Assembly (NCBI GenBank): GCA_004764695.1
Contig: SMSO01000035.1
Coordinates: 804,001 to 868,000, forward strand
DNA from: Schizochytrium sp. TIO01
Lineage: Eukaryota; Sar; Bigyra; Thraustochytrida; Thraustochytriidae
DNA: 64,000 bases
Direction of reading: 5' to 3'
Shown: positions 24,276 through 36,872 of the stretch, one piece after another
Position numbering within the stretch: the stretch's first letter is position 1
Layout: every line of letters starts with the position of its first letter
Made by a program: the position numbers and the translations under genes
Notes under the pieces: generated by a model
The model's input: only the letters and a program-made list of their open reading frames with translations
Told to the model about the DNA's origin: nothing
Database searches by the model: none

Positions 24276-25442
24276 ATGATTTTCCCGCGGGTCCTTCGAG
24301 CAGTTGCTGTGATGATGGCGTTGTGCTCAGGCGCGTTTCTAGCCCTTCAGAGCGCGCTTAATGGAGCACTCAAAGTTCCACTCAACAGCGGCTTGATGGC
24401 TGCCTTCTTTTCAATTCTGGGGGCCTTCACATCACTTCTTCTGTTATTTCCTTTCTCCTTGGGCCAGAAGCCACGAGACAAAGGCCCTAATCCCCTTCCT
24501 GTACGATGGTGGATGTGGTTTGTGGGAGGCTCAGTCTCGTGCTACTATGTGACAGCAGGTACATTTCTGGGGCCTAAAATTGGCTATGGACTCTTCTACG
24601 CAGCTGCGATTACAGGGCAGCTCATCACCGGCCTTGTGCTTGATCACATTGCATTTATGGGTGTGCCTCGTGCTCCAGCAACGGCATGGCGCATTGGATC
24701 AATGGCTGTTGTGCTGGCGGGCGCAATCATGGCGATTGCAGACAAAGTAAATGTGGATAATGTAAGCACTGGAGCATTAGTTGGCTATGTTTTTGTTTGC
24801 GTTGCTGGCGGCGCTCTTCTAACATTGCAAGCACCGATCAACAGTGCGTTTACACTCCGAATCGGAACCTTGGCGCATAGGACATCACTCATCGCTTTCA
24901 GTGTTTCCTTGTGTTTTATCTCGACTATTTGGGGAATCTCCGTGGGTATCAAAGGCAATGGCTTGAGCGATGTACATTTGGATGAAGCGTCTTGGTGGAT
25001 GTTTTTCGGCGGGCCACTAGGAGCGTTTTATATGTTTGCATCAGTTTTGCTTGCACCTTTTCTTGGTGTAGCCTGGTTTTTTGTTGCGGTGATTGCAGGC
25101 CAGCTACTCATGTCTTTGTTGATCGACAGCTTTGGTATTGCAAAATCTTCTGTCATCGATCCCTCTGCTATGAGAATAGCGGGCGTGGTTCTTGTATTCT
25201 TTGGTGGGGCTTGTTTCCGCCTGCTTCCGTTAGACCTTGCAACACAAAACATCATTCGGAAAAAGCTTGGTTTGCCTGTCCGGGAGATACCGGAGACACC
25301 AGAGACGATAGATCCAGAGTTACCTGATGATGATCCGTCCACGAATTCCTCCAAGATTTTTAACCCAGCAGAAGTAGAGAGCTATGAAGAAAAGCATGAA
25401 ATCACTGAGGGACAGCAAGGCCACCTTATTGCCAAGGTCTGA
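24276..25442 (+). CDS. YdcZ/DUF606-type membrane transporter, paralogue 2
   Basis: 388 residues with the same two-unit layout as paralogue 1. The first unit has ALQSALNGALKVPLNSGLM, the second LQAPINSAFTLRIGTLAH, and the loop GQKPRDKGPNPLPVRWWMW is shared nearly word for word. The N-terminus (MIFPRVLRAVAVMMALCSG) is a short positively charged segment leading into helix 1, so the ATG at 24276 is credible. The C-terminal about 65 residues are acidic and diverge from the paralogues, so tail divergence is the main difference. Third positions are less AT-rich than in paralogue 1. The paralogues probably differ in regulation or localisation, but the sequence gives no substrate. Confidence 0.87.
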   Translation: MIFPRVLRAVAVMMALCSGAFLALQSALNGALKVPLNSGLMAAFFSILGAFTSLLLLFPFSLGQKPRDKGPNPLPVRWWMWFVGGSVSCYYVTAGTFLGPKIGYGLFYAAAITGQLITGLVLDHIAFMGVPRAPATAWRIGSMAVVLAGAIMAIADKVNVDNVSTGALVGYVFVCVAGGALLTLQAPINSAFTLRIGTLAHRTSLIAFSVSLCFISTIWGISVGIKGNGLSDVHLDEASWWMFFGGPLGAFYMFASVLLAPFLGVAWFFVAVIAGQLLMSLLIDSFGIAKSSVIDPSAMRIAGVVLVFFGGACFRLLPLDLATQNIIRKKLGLPVREIPETPETIDPELPDDDPSTNSSKIFNPAEVESYEEKHEITEGQQGHLIAKV

Positions 25443-27681
25443 AACTTGACTATAAAGTATGTAAAATAATAGTTTAATTCCCGTGTCATTTCGATCGTGC
25501 AGTCAAGAAGCCAATCTTGAAGGGGCAAGTTAACCATAGCTTGAACTTTTTTCCCATAAGGTTGGTTCAACCCGCCCCTTTCTTTCCATGTGCTGTGTAT
25601 GAGTGTTACGATTTGACTTGAGCTTCTCATTAAATCACAACCCTCTCTTCCAGCACCGAGAAAGAAAGAAAATCTTAGCTAAGTCCACTCAAGGCGGCAG
25701 TGACTAGTAACCTAATCATCATTATCATGCGCGAAGGTGCTAAATACAGACCCCCTAGACTGTCACATACTCCTCTAGTTGACTGCTTAAGCCATTGGAC
25801 AGTGTCACTGTCACTCCGGCCTGCATGAAAGAAATTCCGACTCTTCATAAATGGACCTTACACTAGCTCATCTCAAGTCCCATCATCATGCTAGCTAGCA
25901 TAGCCAGATAGGACGGTCCAATGCGTCCAATTTCCCGCGCCTCAAGCAAAGCTGAATCATCCGAGGAAATAACTTAGCCACGCCCAATTGAGGGAAAACG
26001 CTCGCTTCTCAGGTATTCCTGAGGTGCCACAGCAGCCCCATTACAGGCGAAGCGGCTCACAATTCGAGCCAGAAACCAAGGTACAGTGCATTCATTCTAT
26101 AAACCCATGCAACACTCACTCACTACCAAGGATACATACATACCATCGATGCTCGAAACGACCTTAGATGTGCCTACTACTATCAAACAGATTGTATCGA
26201 TACCATGCCTCAGCCGTTCCGAGAGTCTGTCAGACGACGGCAACGCCGACGACGGCAGCAAGCAAAGCCTTGGACTGCCCGCTCACTTACTTTATAATAC
26301 AATCATCAAGTAGTGGATACGCCATTTCCATCTTCGAGGAGAGCTCTCGCGCGTACGAGTAGGCCGGGAACAAACGGATGGTGTGACCCCGTTTAACTTG
26401 AACGAGGGCTGTTGCGTGCTACTTTACATACCTGAAAGCTCCAGAGAAGGGATCGCGATGACACTAACTAACACACAAACTTCGCAATCATCGCCGCAGA
26501 ATACCAGACTCGGTGGCAGTATGCTGCTACGAGCGTGGACTAAGTCTAGTCGTGCTTTCAGTCAGAGCAAAGAATTGCTTGCAAAACGCTGCCTTACAGG
26601 CTTGCGTACTTCTTCCTTCGAGGCTGCTTACTCACTTACACCTGCCGTGCACCTGCGAAAACCAAGCTCGCTCGTGGGAGCTGTTTACGTCAGTTATTTA
26701 CGTTAGAGAGGTCGCGGTGCCTCGTGCCGGCGAACATTCTGTGCGTGGTGGTCAACTCGGTTGAGTCAATATTCACAGATGGATGATAGATAAATAAATA
26801 GAGAGTGCACTTTCTTTCGCCTACTGCCACGACTTATTTGAGGTTTATCGACGATTAGAATCATAATCTTTAAGTTTAGGAGCAGGTAGGCGGTAGGTAG
26901 CACTTAACTTATTTATCTTGAGAGGAAAGTAATAAAATTGTTACGATGGTGGGAAATCTCGGCTCTGCCGCAAACCCGTCAAACAAAGCACGTTTTCGCA
27001 TGAAAGAACCACTCGAGGGAGTTATAATCAACCAGAACCTGAAGCCTGCCACCATAGATTTCGTCGGCCCAAAGGCGGCAGCAGAAGGTATAGTAGCAGT
27101 GGCAGCAGGAACCCCTCCGGCTTATTGGCGAACGAAAGCCCTAGGCTGGCTAACTCTTTGGTTCTCTCGGCTTTTGTTCGCCACGAATAAAGGTACCAGT
27201 AGTAGTTCCCAAACCACTCCTCACTGCTACTTGGTGAACCCTGACGTGCCGTAGTTCAAGAGGCCACGCCTGGGTGCTGCGACGGCCTCTTGCTAGGTAC
27301 ACTAGCGCAGCCAGAACTGAAATTGCAAGCAGTCTGTGTGCTTGGTTCACCTGGCGAGGGAGTGGCGACGATCTTTGTGACTCTTGTAGTCCTTCCGCCA
27401 CCGCGCTCAAACATCGCGTGCGCAGCATATTGTTAACGAGGAGGTGCCAAGCGACGAAGAATCTTGGGCAGCAAAACAAGGACGGTACCTGGGACAATCC
27501 TGGGCTTGCGCGAGGCTCCTTCCTCATCTTGGGTGTTGCATTCTTGACGAGTTATTTTTACATCTTTAAGAACTCTGGTTTGGGGCTTCCTCTGTAATAC
27601 TGAGCATTATACTCAACTTCAAGCGCAAAACGACGCTGCGGTGCTTTAGTTTATTAAGCACGTGAACTTGATCTAGCTGCC
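25443..27681. other. Spacer between YdcZ paralogues 2 and 3
   Basis: About 2.2 kb. Frames at 26383-26706, 26946-27254 and 27150-27527 overlap each other on both strands and carry no recognisable motif. The region from 26940 to 27600 is again more GC-rich than the flanks, as before paralogue 2. Confidence 0.45.
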
Positions 27682-28803
27682 ATGAGTCGTCTCTCAAAGC
27701 TTGCTTGTGTGCTGTTGGCATTATGCGCAGGCGCATGTTTGGCCACACAAAGCGCAATGAACGGTGCTCTCAAGGTACCTCTCGATAGCGGACTCATGGC
27801 ATCTATGATTTCGTTTGTTGTTGGAGTTGCGACATTGCTCCTTATAGTACCGTTCTCGCTCTGGCAGAAACCACGCGACCAGGGTCCTAACCCGCGTCCG
27901 CTATACTGGTGGCTTTGGTGCGCAGGAGGTTTAATTGGCGTGTACTATGTCGTCTCTGCTACTTTCTTGGGCCCGAAGCTTGGGTTTGGCTTGTTCTTTG
28001 CTTCTGTTATTGCCGGTCAGCTTATTTGCAGTATCTTGGTTGACCACTTTGCGTTTCTGGATCTTACGAAAAAGCCTGCTACAGTGTGGCGTATTGGATC
28101 CATGCTCGTTGTTTTTGCGGGCGCAATTATGGCTATTGTTGACAAGATAGATGCTGGCCAGGTTGATGTTGGCCGCACTGTTGGCTATGTCATTGTTTCC
28201 TTCATTGCAGGCTGTGGAATGACCATCCAGGCACCTATCAATAGCGCTTTTACAATTCGCAGGGGGACTCTTCCGCATCGCACGGCGTTACTATCCTTTA
28301 GCGTTGGTACAGTTATGGTCATTCTCATTTGGGGCGTCTCTGTGGGAGTAATTGGAGGTGGTCTCTCTCAGGTTCATACTGATGAGACAGTCTGGTGGAT
28401 GTACCTTGGTGGTGTACTTGGTGTGGTGTATGTTGTCGCTGCTATTGCTCTCGCGCCCATCCTTGGTATTGCATGGTTCTTCATCGCTGTTATTGCTGGA
28501 CAACTCTTGATGTCACTTTTTATCGATTCTTTTGGTCTATTCAACTCTACAAAGATCCGTATCTCAGCTTTGCGAATCGTTGGTGTGGTTTTGGTATTTG
28601 TTGGTGCTGCCAGCTTCCGGCTTTTGCCCCTACAACCAGAAACAATGCAAAAGCTGCGGTCTGTCTTCCCTGGTCAATCGGCAAAAGAACAGGCACAGGG
28701 CGACGATTCAGTGATGGATACGAATATAGATGCAAAAGAACAGGACATTGGTATTGAGGATCTTTCAGGATATTCAGACCACCGTAAAGTTTCTCAAGTT
28801 TAG
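27682..28803 (+). CDS. YdcZ/DUF606-type membrane transporter, paralogue 3
   Basis: 373 residues, again two YdcZ units: ATQSAMNGALKVPLDSGLM in the first and IQAPINSAFTIRRGTLPHR in the second. The conserved loop reads WQKPRDQGPNPRPLYWWLW. About ten hydrophobic helices are visible, and the polar tail of about 50 residues ends GYSDHRKVSQV. The ATG at 27682 gives MSRLSKLACVLLALCAG, which matches the other paralogues in register. Same strand as paralogues 1 and 2 and about 2.2 kb after paralogue 2. Function of the family is not established; export of small molecules is inferred only from membership of the drug/metabolite transporter superfamily. Confidence 0.87.
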   Translation: MSRLSKLACVLLALCAGACLATQSAMNGALKVPLDSGLMASMISFVVGVATLLLIVPFSLWQKPRDQGPNPRPLYWWLWCAGGLIGVYYVVSATFLGPKLGFGLFFASVIAGQLICSILVDHFAFLDLTKKPATVWRIGSMLVVFAGAIMAIVDKIDAGQVDVGRTVGYVIVSFIAGCGMTIQAPINSAFTIRRGTLPHRTALLSFSVGTVMVILIWGVSVGVIGGGLSQVHTDETVWWMYLGGVLGVVYVVAAIALAPILGIAWFFIAVIAGQLLMSLFIDSFGLFNSTKIRISALRIVGVVLVFVGAASFRLLPLQPETMQKLRSVFPGQSAKEQAQGDDSVMDTNIDAKEQDIGIEDLSGYSDHRKVSQV

Positions 28804-29531
28804 TTGGTCTCTACTACAAATCTTTGGTGGCTACCTTTCGCTTCCTCGTCAGTCAAGTTGTATGGGTATGGGTATATGTAAGTTTTGTTGCATTTCATTT
28901 CAATTGGTGCCTTTGTCGAAACGATCAATGCGTTTTCGCAACTACTAGTCTATTTTATAATCACTGTAATATGTTTAATTCCAAAACGTCTGGTTTTATT
29001 GATTTATTTTGCCAGAGAGACTACCTCTTGGGCGAAATTAGATTCATTTTAGTTTCACAGCAAATTTTAGCAAATAAGGACTAAGAGGCTTCGCAAAATG
29101 ACCATAGTGCTAATTTCAAGTCCAAACTTCTTCTCTTTTTTTTTTTTCTTTTTTTTCAGAATAAGACATTTGGAAGGGATCGATGTGAAGAATGAATGCC
29201 ACATAAGTATTCAAAAGTTTATATAGAATAATATTGTGCAGCCCTGTTGGGGCAAAGGAATGGTCGTGGGTTCGAGGGATTAGGTAAACAACGCTTGGAC
29301 GACCTTCTCATACCACAGGCTCGCAGATACCGACGACGGGGGCGAGGAACACACAAAAATTTGGAAGGATGCTAGAAGGAAGCGGATAAGGGATTCATAG
29401 ATGAAGAATACCTTTGACAGAAGGAAGTTTGAGTGCACAGCCATTCTCGCTACATGCAGGGAAGCAAAAACGAAAACAGTATTTCCAAACAATCTCATCT
29501 GAGCAGCAACAGAAGTAGCAGCAAGGTTCAT
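28804..29531. other. Convergent intergenic region, YdcZ-3 to YeiH-type gene
   Basis: 3' ends of two convergent genes. A T-rich run lies at about 29135-29157. A GGGTTCGAGGG at 29268-29278 resembles a tRNA T-loop but has no cloverleaf around it. Confidence 0.5.
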
Positions 29532-30833
29532 TTATGCAACGCCAAAGACGTGGTGGAGGAGCAGAGCAGTGGAAAAGCCGGTCGCGCCAACGGCACCAGC
29601 ACCAGCAAGACCAACAAGGAAGGGCTTGTAGCCTACGCCACGGAGTGCACTAGCGGAGGTACTGAGGCCAACACCTGCCATGGCAGTACCAAGCAAGTAG
29701 TGGGATCCAAGTTCGTTGCCGACGAACTTGGTGATAGTCTTCCAGCTGTCGCCATCAAGAACTCCAAAGGCAGCCCCGACATCGCTAGCAAGAGTCATAT
29801 CTCCGACAGTACGCAGAGCACTCATGCCAACAAATCCTGCAACGAAGCCCGGGAAGTACTTCTTGACATCAGCAAAGGTCGGCACGAGACTTCCTGGGGT
29901 GGCAGACGCTCCCGCAGCCAGCTCTCCTTCGCGACGTGCAGTCTGGAAGGTGAGCCCCGGAATGACTCCGGCCAGGAAGAGGTTTCTTGTGAGCTTGGTC
30001 ACAGTGGCCACCTTGAGCACCTCCTCATCACCAAACACAGTCGAGTAAGAAAGTGCACAACCAATCACCTGACTGGTGTCATGTACACTGAGTCCGAGCG
30101 CAATGCCAATAGCATGGCTGGACGGGATAAGAGCGTGTGCCACGTACGGGTATACGAGCATACCAATGGTACCGAAGGCGACCACGTTGGCGACAGCAAA
30201 GCTGGTGTCCTGCTGTGTGGCCTTGATGGCAGGAGCAAGAGCGGTAATGGCAGTGACACCGCAGATGGAGGTTCCTGCAGCAATGAGGGAGCTCATCTTG
30301 TGCGGGATGCCGACCTTGTTACCGAGCCATGGGATGAAGGTCAAGCCCACACCGATACTAGCCATGACGGCAGGCAAGCCGACAAGGCCAGTTGTCACAA
30401 GGTCCACGGCGCTCAACTTAGCACCAACACACACAATTCCAGCCTGAAGGACAGGCTTCGTGGCAAACTTAATACCGGCATCGAGCTGCGCAGGAACGCC
30501 AACAGAGTTCTTGAGCGCCATACCAAGCAGGATGGCCACTGGAATACCCGAAATGGGACTGGCGGCGCCAGAGATGCCTTGCAGAGCGTTCAGACCCTGG
30601 CCGAGGTACTCTGCGGCGGTGAATCCTCCCTGCATCACCACGGCAGAAGCAGCCAAACCGGGCGCGAGAGACGCCACAGAGCTCTTGTTGCGACGAGAAA
30701 CACGGGTCACAGGCCCATTGTTCAAGTCATCGTCAGACACCGACGAGCTCAAAGAAAGGTGCAGGCGCGGGGACACCTGCGAAAGGCCGCCGATAAACCG
30801 GCGCCGGCTGCCAAGGCCGCGGGCTGCAAGCAT
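29532..30833 (-). CDS. YeiH/UPF0324-type membrane transporter (putative sulfate exporter family)
   Basis: A 433-residue single-exon protein. Residues 1-30 (MLAARGLGSRRRFIGGLSQV and following) are rich in Arg, Ser and Leu and lack acids, which looks like a mitochondrial presequence. From about residue 75 roughly ten hydrophobic helices follow. AAGTSICGVTAITALAPAIK (about 225-244) and LGLSVHDTSQVIG (about 288-300) are signature segments of the bacterial YeiH/Cons_hypoth698 family, annotated as putative sulfate exporters. So I infer an organellar inner-membrane anion transporter of bacterial ancestry. Codons are strongly C/G-ending, suggesting high expression. The start at 30833 is chosen because it yields the presequence. 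Transport substrate is not shown by the sequence. Confidence 0.87.
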   Translation of the reverse strand: MLAARGLGSRRRFIGGLSQVSPRLHLSLSSSVSDDDLNNGPVTRVSRRNKSSVASLAPGLAASAVVMQGGFTAAEYLGQGLNALQGISGAASPISGIPVAILLGMALKNSVGVPAQLDAGIKFATKPVLQAGIVCVGAKLSAVDLVTTGLVGLPAVMASIGVGLTFIPWLGNKVGIPHKMSSLIAAGTSICGVTAITALAPAIKATQQDTSFAVANVVAFGTIGMLVYPYVAHALIPSSHAIGIALGLSVHDTSQVIGCALSYSTVFGDEEVLKVATVTKLTRNLFLAGVIPGLTFQTARREGELAAGASATPGSLVPTFADVKKYFPGFVAGFVGMSALRTVGDMTLASDVGAAFGVLDGDSWKTITKFVGNELGSHYLLGTAMAGVGLSTSASALRGVGYKPFLVGLAGAGAVGATGFSTALLLHHVFGVA

Positions 30834-31567
30834 GGTTTGTAGGAGGAGAAGAGCGGTAAGGTGATCGGGTCTGCTGCTCCACTTGTTGCTGCTCGTGCCA
30901 TCTCTAACTCACTTGCATTGCAATTTCTTTTTACTGCTATAGTAAACTGTATCTGATCTCTTACCCAATTCACTAGGAACGGCGGATTTAATAACGATAC
31001 GATGATGGGTAAACTTTGTAAGGCAACAAGGATTCACATTGTGCGCTTGATCGCAACTTTCCAGGCCTCGTAGCGATCGGAGCTCGAGCTCGCCTCACTC
31101 GCATTGCGGTGGTCTTCACTCTTGGCAAACTAACCGTCCTCGTGCAACTTAATTCCCAGCATGCTTCATCATGCACTCACATAGACATAAACTGTCAGGA
31201 CACAAGTTAGTTGCTCGAGCTAGAAAGAAACCCGCAGATTTCCATGCCTAGGTACTCCTGCATCATTCAGTCTGACTTTGGCTCGGCGCTGCCTCAAATT
31301 TTCTGCTTTCGAAGCCTCCTCTCAACTTCATGCTCGCGAGCTCTAAGTTTCCTGGCAGTCCTCCACTCAATGTGGCTGGCCATTAGCAATTAATTTAATT
31401 CCTTCATAAATGAAAGCTGTACCCACCGGCACAGAATTCGATCGAGCGATCGATCGATCATCAAGGCTCCTGGCGTGAGTGAGTGCCTAGTGCCTTCGCT
31501 TCAGTGGATCTCGGGGTAGTCATTGCAAATAAAAGTATCGAGCGAGTGAGTGAGAGAGCAACGATTA

Positions 31568-31710
31568 GGATGCATGAATGAATATATGCATAAATGAATG
31601 AATACATGCATAAATGAACGAATGAATGAATGATGAATGCATACATAAATGAATGAAAGAATGAGTGAGTGAATGAATGAAGGAATGAAGGAATGAAGGA
31701 ATGAAGGAAT
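31568..31710. repeat. AATG-type microsatellite
   Basis: Imperfect GAAT/AAAT/GAAG units over about 140 bases. Confidence 0.85.
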
Positions 31711-33664
31711 TAGTTAGTGAAGTCAACCCTCCTCGTCTCGGCGGCAGAAACGTCACATTATGGTACCTACTTAGCGCCACACTAAGGCTTGCTTACAAGA
31801 ACACCTAGTTGGGGGCCTAATGCCTCCTACTGCCTTCCATCCTCTTAGTGTTGCTTTAGTTTGATACCTTCGGTACGAGGATTTATTTGCGCACGTGAAT
31901 GCAAGAAGCTCATAATTCAAGACAGCAAGACAACCACTCCTACTATGACAAACCAAGCTATGACAAACCAAGCTATGATAAACCTAACTCACAATCGGTG
32001 CAGGAGCAGAAGGTACGCAGCGGAGATTACTAGGAGACTTTGATCTACAAGAGCTATTACCTTTCAGCTCGACCCGTGGTTCCTTAAGGTGCTCCTAAAT
32101 TGGAGTCCTAAATTACCCTAATGCGCGAGTTGGGAACTTCTAAAACTATGGGTATATAAGTACTTCTAGGGTAAACGATAACCCAGAAACTACTACCATA
32201 TTTTCCATATAGGAATGGAGAGGGTGACGTCAATGTGTTAAGGACGTAGATAATGTGTCCCGGGCTCGAAGAGTTCGCTAGAATTCTACTGCAAAGGTGC
32301 TGAAGACACGGGGACAAGACGGAAAAGGTAGTGAAGCATGAAGAACGTACGATTGTCGAACAGAGTATCATGATGGTAGAGAGGACTATGTTATTTTCAT
32401 ATTGAAGTAGACGGGTATCAATCAAGGCGCAGGAAGCGGTCCAATTATAATGAATTTCGTGTTAATTGCTGTGCTGTGAGGTTATTGGAATGCTTTGACT
32501 AAGTTTATACTCGAGTAAAAGATCCTACTAATGAGTGCGTTGCGTCAACATTATAAGAAGTAGACAGTGGATGAAAGCCGCTTTGGCTTTTTCTTTGGGG
32601 ATAAGGTCCTAGTTTGTCAGGTTTCGAAGTGAGTGATGATGTCCATACATAGTTTGTCCATGCCCACTGGCATAGTATTTGCGTCTATGTGTAGAATCAA
32701 ACCAGTTGACTGCTGATAACAACGCCCCCCTTCCTTTTAAAGCTAAAGATTTGATACTGGCAGGTCAACTTGAATTGGAGACCCCCCTCTCCAACAAGAA
32801 TCTTACCATAACTGCAAACAGTCGCCTTAACAGAGATGCATTTCCAAAGTGTTTTATCCACCTCTAAATATATTTCTTTGCATCTCAATTTCAACCTCAC
32901 TGTATAATTAACCTCTCAGCTATGCTCAGGAAGGAACCTGATTTTGAAAACCCACGAAAGTGCTCTTGTCAAAAATACCTAAAATCATCAATGACCTTCA
33001 ATATCTCTCTCTATACATACTGTAATATATATTATAATATATATATTAAAGGATAATTTACCACACTAAGTCTCAACTAATCAGGTCAAGTCAAGTGATC
33101 GTGCTTGATCTAAGGAACTATCCAAAGAGTTTGCTCCACTCTTACAAGATTGATTCTTTTTGTTCTAATTGTTCTTAATATTCCCTTGTAAGGATCTTTT
33201 TTTTTTTCATCATTTACTAATTTGCTGCAGTTTATATCATCCAACATACCATATGCTGATTTTAAGTAAGCATCTTAGTAGGTTGAGCGTTGGCAACTCT
33301 TACCTGAATTCCCAGTTCGCCTCTAGATTACTTTGTTAATTCCATCAGACTCATCTTAGCTTCTTCTTATCAAATCATTTACTAGAAGCATCTTGAGATT
33401 CCAGTCCTCATTAGTCTACTTTTATGATAAGTAAATATAGAGGGGTCAGATATTAACGGTCCCTCCCTCGGCCGATTTGGCCCCACGTTGCCTCTGTAAC
33501 AAAGAACCATTTGCAACCACAGCTGTAATGCAAATTAACAGCAAGAATCTGGAGATGCTTGCCTCATGAGTTATGAAGAATGTAAGAAAGACAGTACGGT
33601 AGACAGTATCTTTCTCGGCCATGTATCTATACTGCAAAGACTAGGCAGAGAAGGATATTCGTAC

Positions 33665-33762
33665 GAGGCAAAGCAGAACCTGAAATGGCTTGCATTGTTG
33701 CTGATGGTGGCGGATAAGGACACTGGGAGGCAAAGCAGAACCTGAAAGGGCTTGCAATGTTG
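33665..33762. repeat. 36-bp direct repeat, 62-bp period
   Basis: The unit starting GAGGCAAAGCAGAACCTGAA at 33665-33700 recurs at 33727-33762 with two mismatches. Confidence 0.85.
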
Positions 33763-34105
33763 ATGTTGATGGAAGGCTTGCTTAGAGATGCCATGGTCAA
33801 GTTATCTTTGCAAAGCCGCCCCGTCAGAGTATCTGAAAACTTTCCAATCCCGGGGATCTATCTTTGAAAGTTCGAGTTGATGAAGGTGCTCGAAATATCT
33901 TATGTAGCTGCATGCATGCGAAAGGGCAGCAATTTGCTTTCAAGGCTGTTGTGCTTGGTTGGAGTTCCTGGATACATGGGGAAAGACATGTCTACATGAA
34001 CTTTGACTCAAGCGAAAATAGCACAAAGTGTTCAAGGATGCCAAAAAAAAAAAAAAAGATGAAGAAGGACTATGGAAACGGGTCAGATGAATTCAATTAG
34101 GTTGC

Positions 34106-35314
<1,209 letters not shown>

Positions 35315-36221
35315 TTATAAGGTTTTGCTGTTTATCTCAGTTCGTTTCACAAAGTTGATTAGAAACTCAAGGAGCAAAAATTCGAATCATGTACCAGACG
35401 ACTCTGTTGTCAGTTTTCCCTGTTCATTCCGTTTCAATTCATTCGCTCAAACTGGTGCTTCCACTTTTCTCATTCTTCATCCAAAACTTTGCATGATTGC
35501 TTGCCTAGCTACTGGCATCTCTATACGAACCCAAATTCCGCTCCTGTTTTCTTCTTTCCGTCTCTTCCTTTCAGCTACGTTCTACGCACGATGCCAAGCT
35601 GCGGAACCTAAGAAACTCTCCAAGCAGGATGATCACATCCATCTCCCCGACTCTCAGCTTCCTCATACTTCTCTACTCTTCATATCAACAACAGCAAATA
35701 TCTACCGCCTCGCTAGCAGCAATTAAAAGAATATCTTCTTCTGGCAGACCCAGATACCCACCCTTCATTTAATCTGCTGCAGCTATCTATCTCCATCCCC
35801 TCTGTATCGCCAAAATCCGCCTATCTCTCCCAATCGAGACCCGCGACGCTCTTCTCCACAAAACCACAGAAGCTGCTGCTGCCTCCGCCATTGCAGGCTT
35901 TCGCGAACCGACCGGAACGCGGTCGTCTGCGCTCAAAAGCAGGCAAAGCAGTTCCCATGTCCTGTTATATTTGCTTGCAATCTATCAATCAATATGGATG
36001 TGCAAAGCTGCGGCGGTGAAGCTGCTCTGCGGGTCCTAGTCCATCGCCTAGCGGGCGCTAGGCCTTGCCGGGACGACGCAGAAGGAAAGAGAAGGAGAGG
36101 ATAGATAACGAAGGATACACATCAATCAATCAACCACGCCAGAAGCTCAAAATAGATAGAATCAGGCCAGCTGCGCGAACTCCGGGGCTCAGCGTTCCAC
36201 AGGGCCGAGGAGGGAGGCACG

Positions 36222-36250
36222 CCTGCATGCATGCACGCACGCACGCACGG
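36222..36250. repeat. GCAT/GCAC tetranucleotide tract
   Basis: Short run of GCAT and GCAC units in the GC-rich block. Confidence 0.8.
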
Positions 36251-36819
36251 CTTGCCTGCCTGTCGTCCGCTCCGACATGCACGCACGAGTGCGAGTGGGC
36301 ACGTACCTGTTTGCGAGCGTAAGCAGTTTGGGGTTTGCAGAACTGTCTGCGAGTTCAATCGATTTGAATTTCTTACTTACTTACTTCGTTCCTTCTTTCC
36401 CTCTTTTCTCTTTTCAAACAGCGCTTCCGCCGCCGCCCGAAACTCCACTTGCGCGCCCCCCCCCCAAAGTGAAGTATACCCTATACCCCACTTCGCGCGC
36501 TCTATACTCTACTTTGGCCCCCATTCTCCCCACTGTGTGCCCGCGCGCTGGCCACGCCGGTCCCGGCTCCTACGAGCTCAAGCCGCGCCCCATATAAACT
36601 CGTAGAAGCGCCCGTGCGCATCAAAAAAGAAAAGCACGCTTCGAGCGGGCACCGCCTAAGAGTCAGCTAGCGGCCCGCTAGCCAGCTGGAGGGAAAGGAA
36701 GAAAGCGCGTTTTTTTCAATGAAAGAATGCTTTTGCAACTTTTCTTTTTGCCTTTTTGCGTCACTTGAAGTGACGAAAAGGAACGCGGCGTTTGCTTTTC
36801 CTCGACGCCGCCAATGCAG

Positions 36820-36872
36820 AAACAGACAGACAGACAAACAAAGAAACAAACAAACAAACCAACCAACCAACC
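36820..36872. repeat. CAGA/CAAA/CCAA tetranucleotide tract
   Basis: Successive short runs of CAGA, CAAA and CCAA units. Confidence 0.85.

Larger units (their letters stand above)
30834..34105. other. Intergenic region with tetranucleotide repeats
   Basis: Upstream region of the YeiH-type gene and downstream region of the class III dehydrogenase. It contains an AATG-type microsatellite (31568-31710), a palindromic TA-rich tract at about 33026-33050 and a 36-bp direct repeat (33665/33727). Frames such as 31461-31780 are microsatellite-derived. No gene is supported. Confidence 0.5.

Noticed and set aside
23824-24279. 151-codon plus frame upstream of YdcZ-2
   Set aside because: It runs through a 15-bp tandem repeat and has no motif; more likely a GC-rich promoter or leader.
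29264-29278. T-loop-like GGGTTCGAGGG suggesting a tRNA
   Set aside because: No acceptor, D or anticodon stems can be drawn around it.
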